DNA from: an uncultured Selenomonadales bacterium
GTDB lineage: Bacteria > Bacillota > Negativicutes > Selenomonadales > Selenomonadaceae
Length of the DNA: 6,869 nucleotides
NCBI GenBank assembly: GCA_946547205.1
Contig: CAMNPA010000069.1
Span: forward strand, 1-6,869
Direction: 5' to 3'
The notes under the pieces are model-generated. The model saw only the letters and a list, made by a program, of their open reading frames with translations. It did no database searches and was not told where the DNA came from. This document shows, piece by piece, positions 6,832-6,869 of the stretch (positions are counted from its first letter, which is position 1; each line of letters starts with the position of its first letter). Both the position numbers and the translations under genes were made by a program.

Positions 6832-6869
6832 ATGTCAGAAATGAAACAATACGTTGAAGACGTGCTGGA
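6832..6869 (+). CDS. Start of an unidentified gene, cut by the window end
   Basis: ATG followed by 11 further complete codons reads M-S-E-M-K-Q-Y-V-E-D-V-L and then leaves the window. The consensus ribosome binding site and extended -10 promoter upstream show it is a real, separately transcribed gene. Too little is present to name a family. Confidence 0.7.
   Translation, partial: MSEMKQYVEDVL

Overview
The window reads as a stretch of bacterial surface-glycan genes with every gene on the + strand. AGGAGG-type ribosome binding sites, TTG starts behind strong Shine-Dalgarno sequences and sigma-70-like promoters suggest a Firmicutes-type bacterium. A Negativicutes-like lineage is my guess from overall protein style; nothing here fixes the taxon. 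No rRNA, tRNA, CRISPR array or insertion sequence is visible.

Left part (1-3911): three tightly packed genes. The first is the 3' part of a family 2 glycosyltransferase, whose reading frame is broken at a run of ten G (252-261). Deleting one G restores an uninterrupted 233-residue reading frame with all expected motifs. It overlaps the start of a 548-residue polytopic membrane protein, followed (TGATG overlap) by a 531-residue paralogue. Both look like GT-C-type membrane glycosyltransferases that use polyprenyl-phosphate-linked sugars. The pair is a tandem duplication, and a central tract of about 165 nt is far more similar than the rest, as expected from gene conversion.

Right part (3912-6730): a 79-nt gap holds a good promoter (TTGAAA, 17 nt, TATACT). 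It precedes a two-gene unit: a MutS-family ATPase with predicted membrane segments and no recognisable mismatch-recognition domain, then a LicD-family phosphotransferase. Both start with TTG. The LicD start is set by a GGAGG site in the 19-nt gap.

End (6731-6869): a 101-nt intergenic region holds an extended -10 promoter, a short direct repeat and an AGGAGG site ahead of a new gene, of which only 12 codons are in the window.

Inferred joint role: the family 2 transferase makes or extends a lipid-linked sugar, the two membrane proteins transfer sugars on the outer face of the membrane, and LicD adds a phospho-substituent such as phosphocholine. The G10 tract could switch the first step on and off, unless it is a sequencing error. 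How the MutS-like ATPase fits is unknown.
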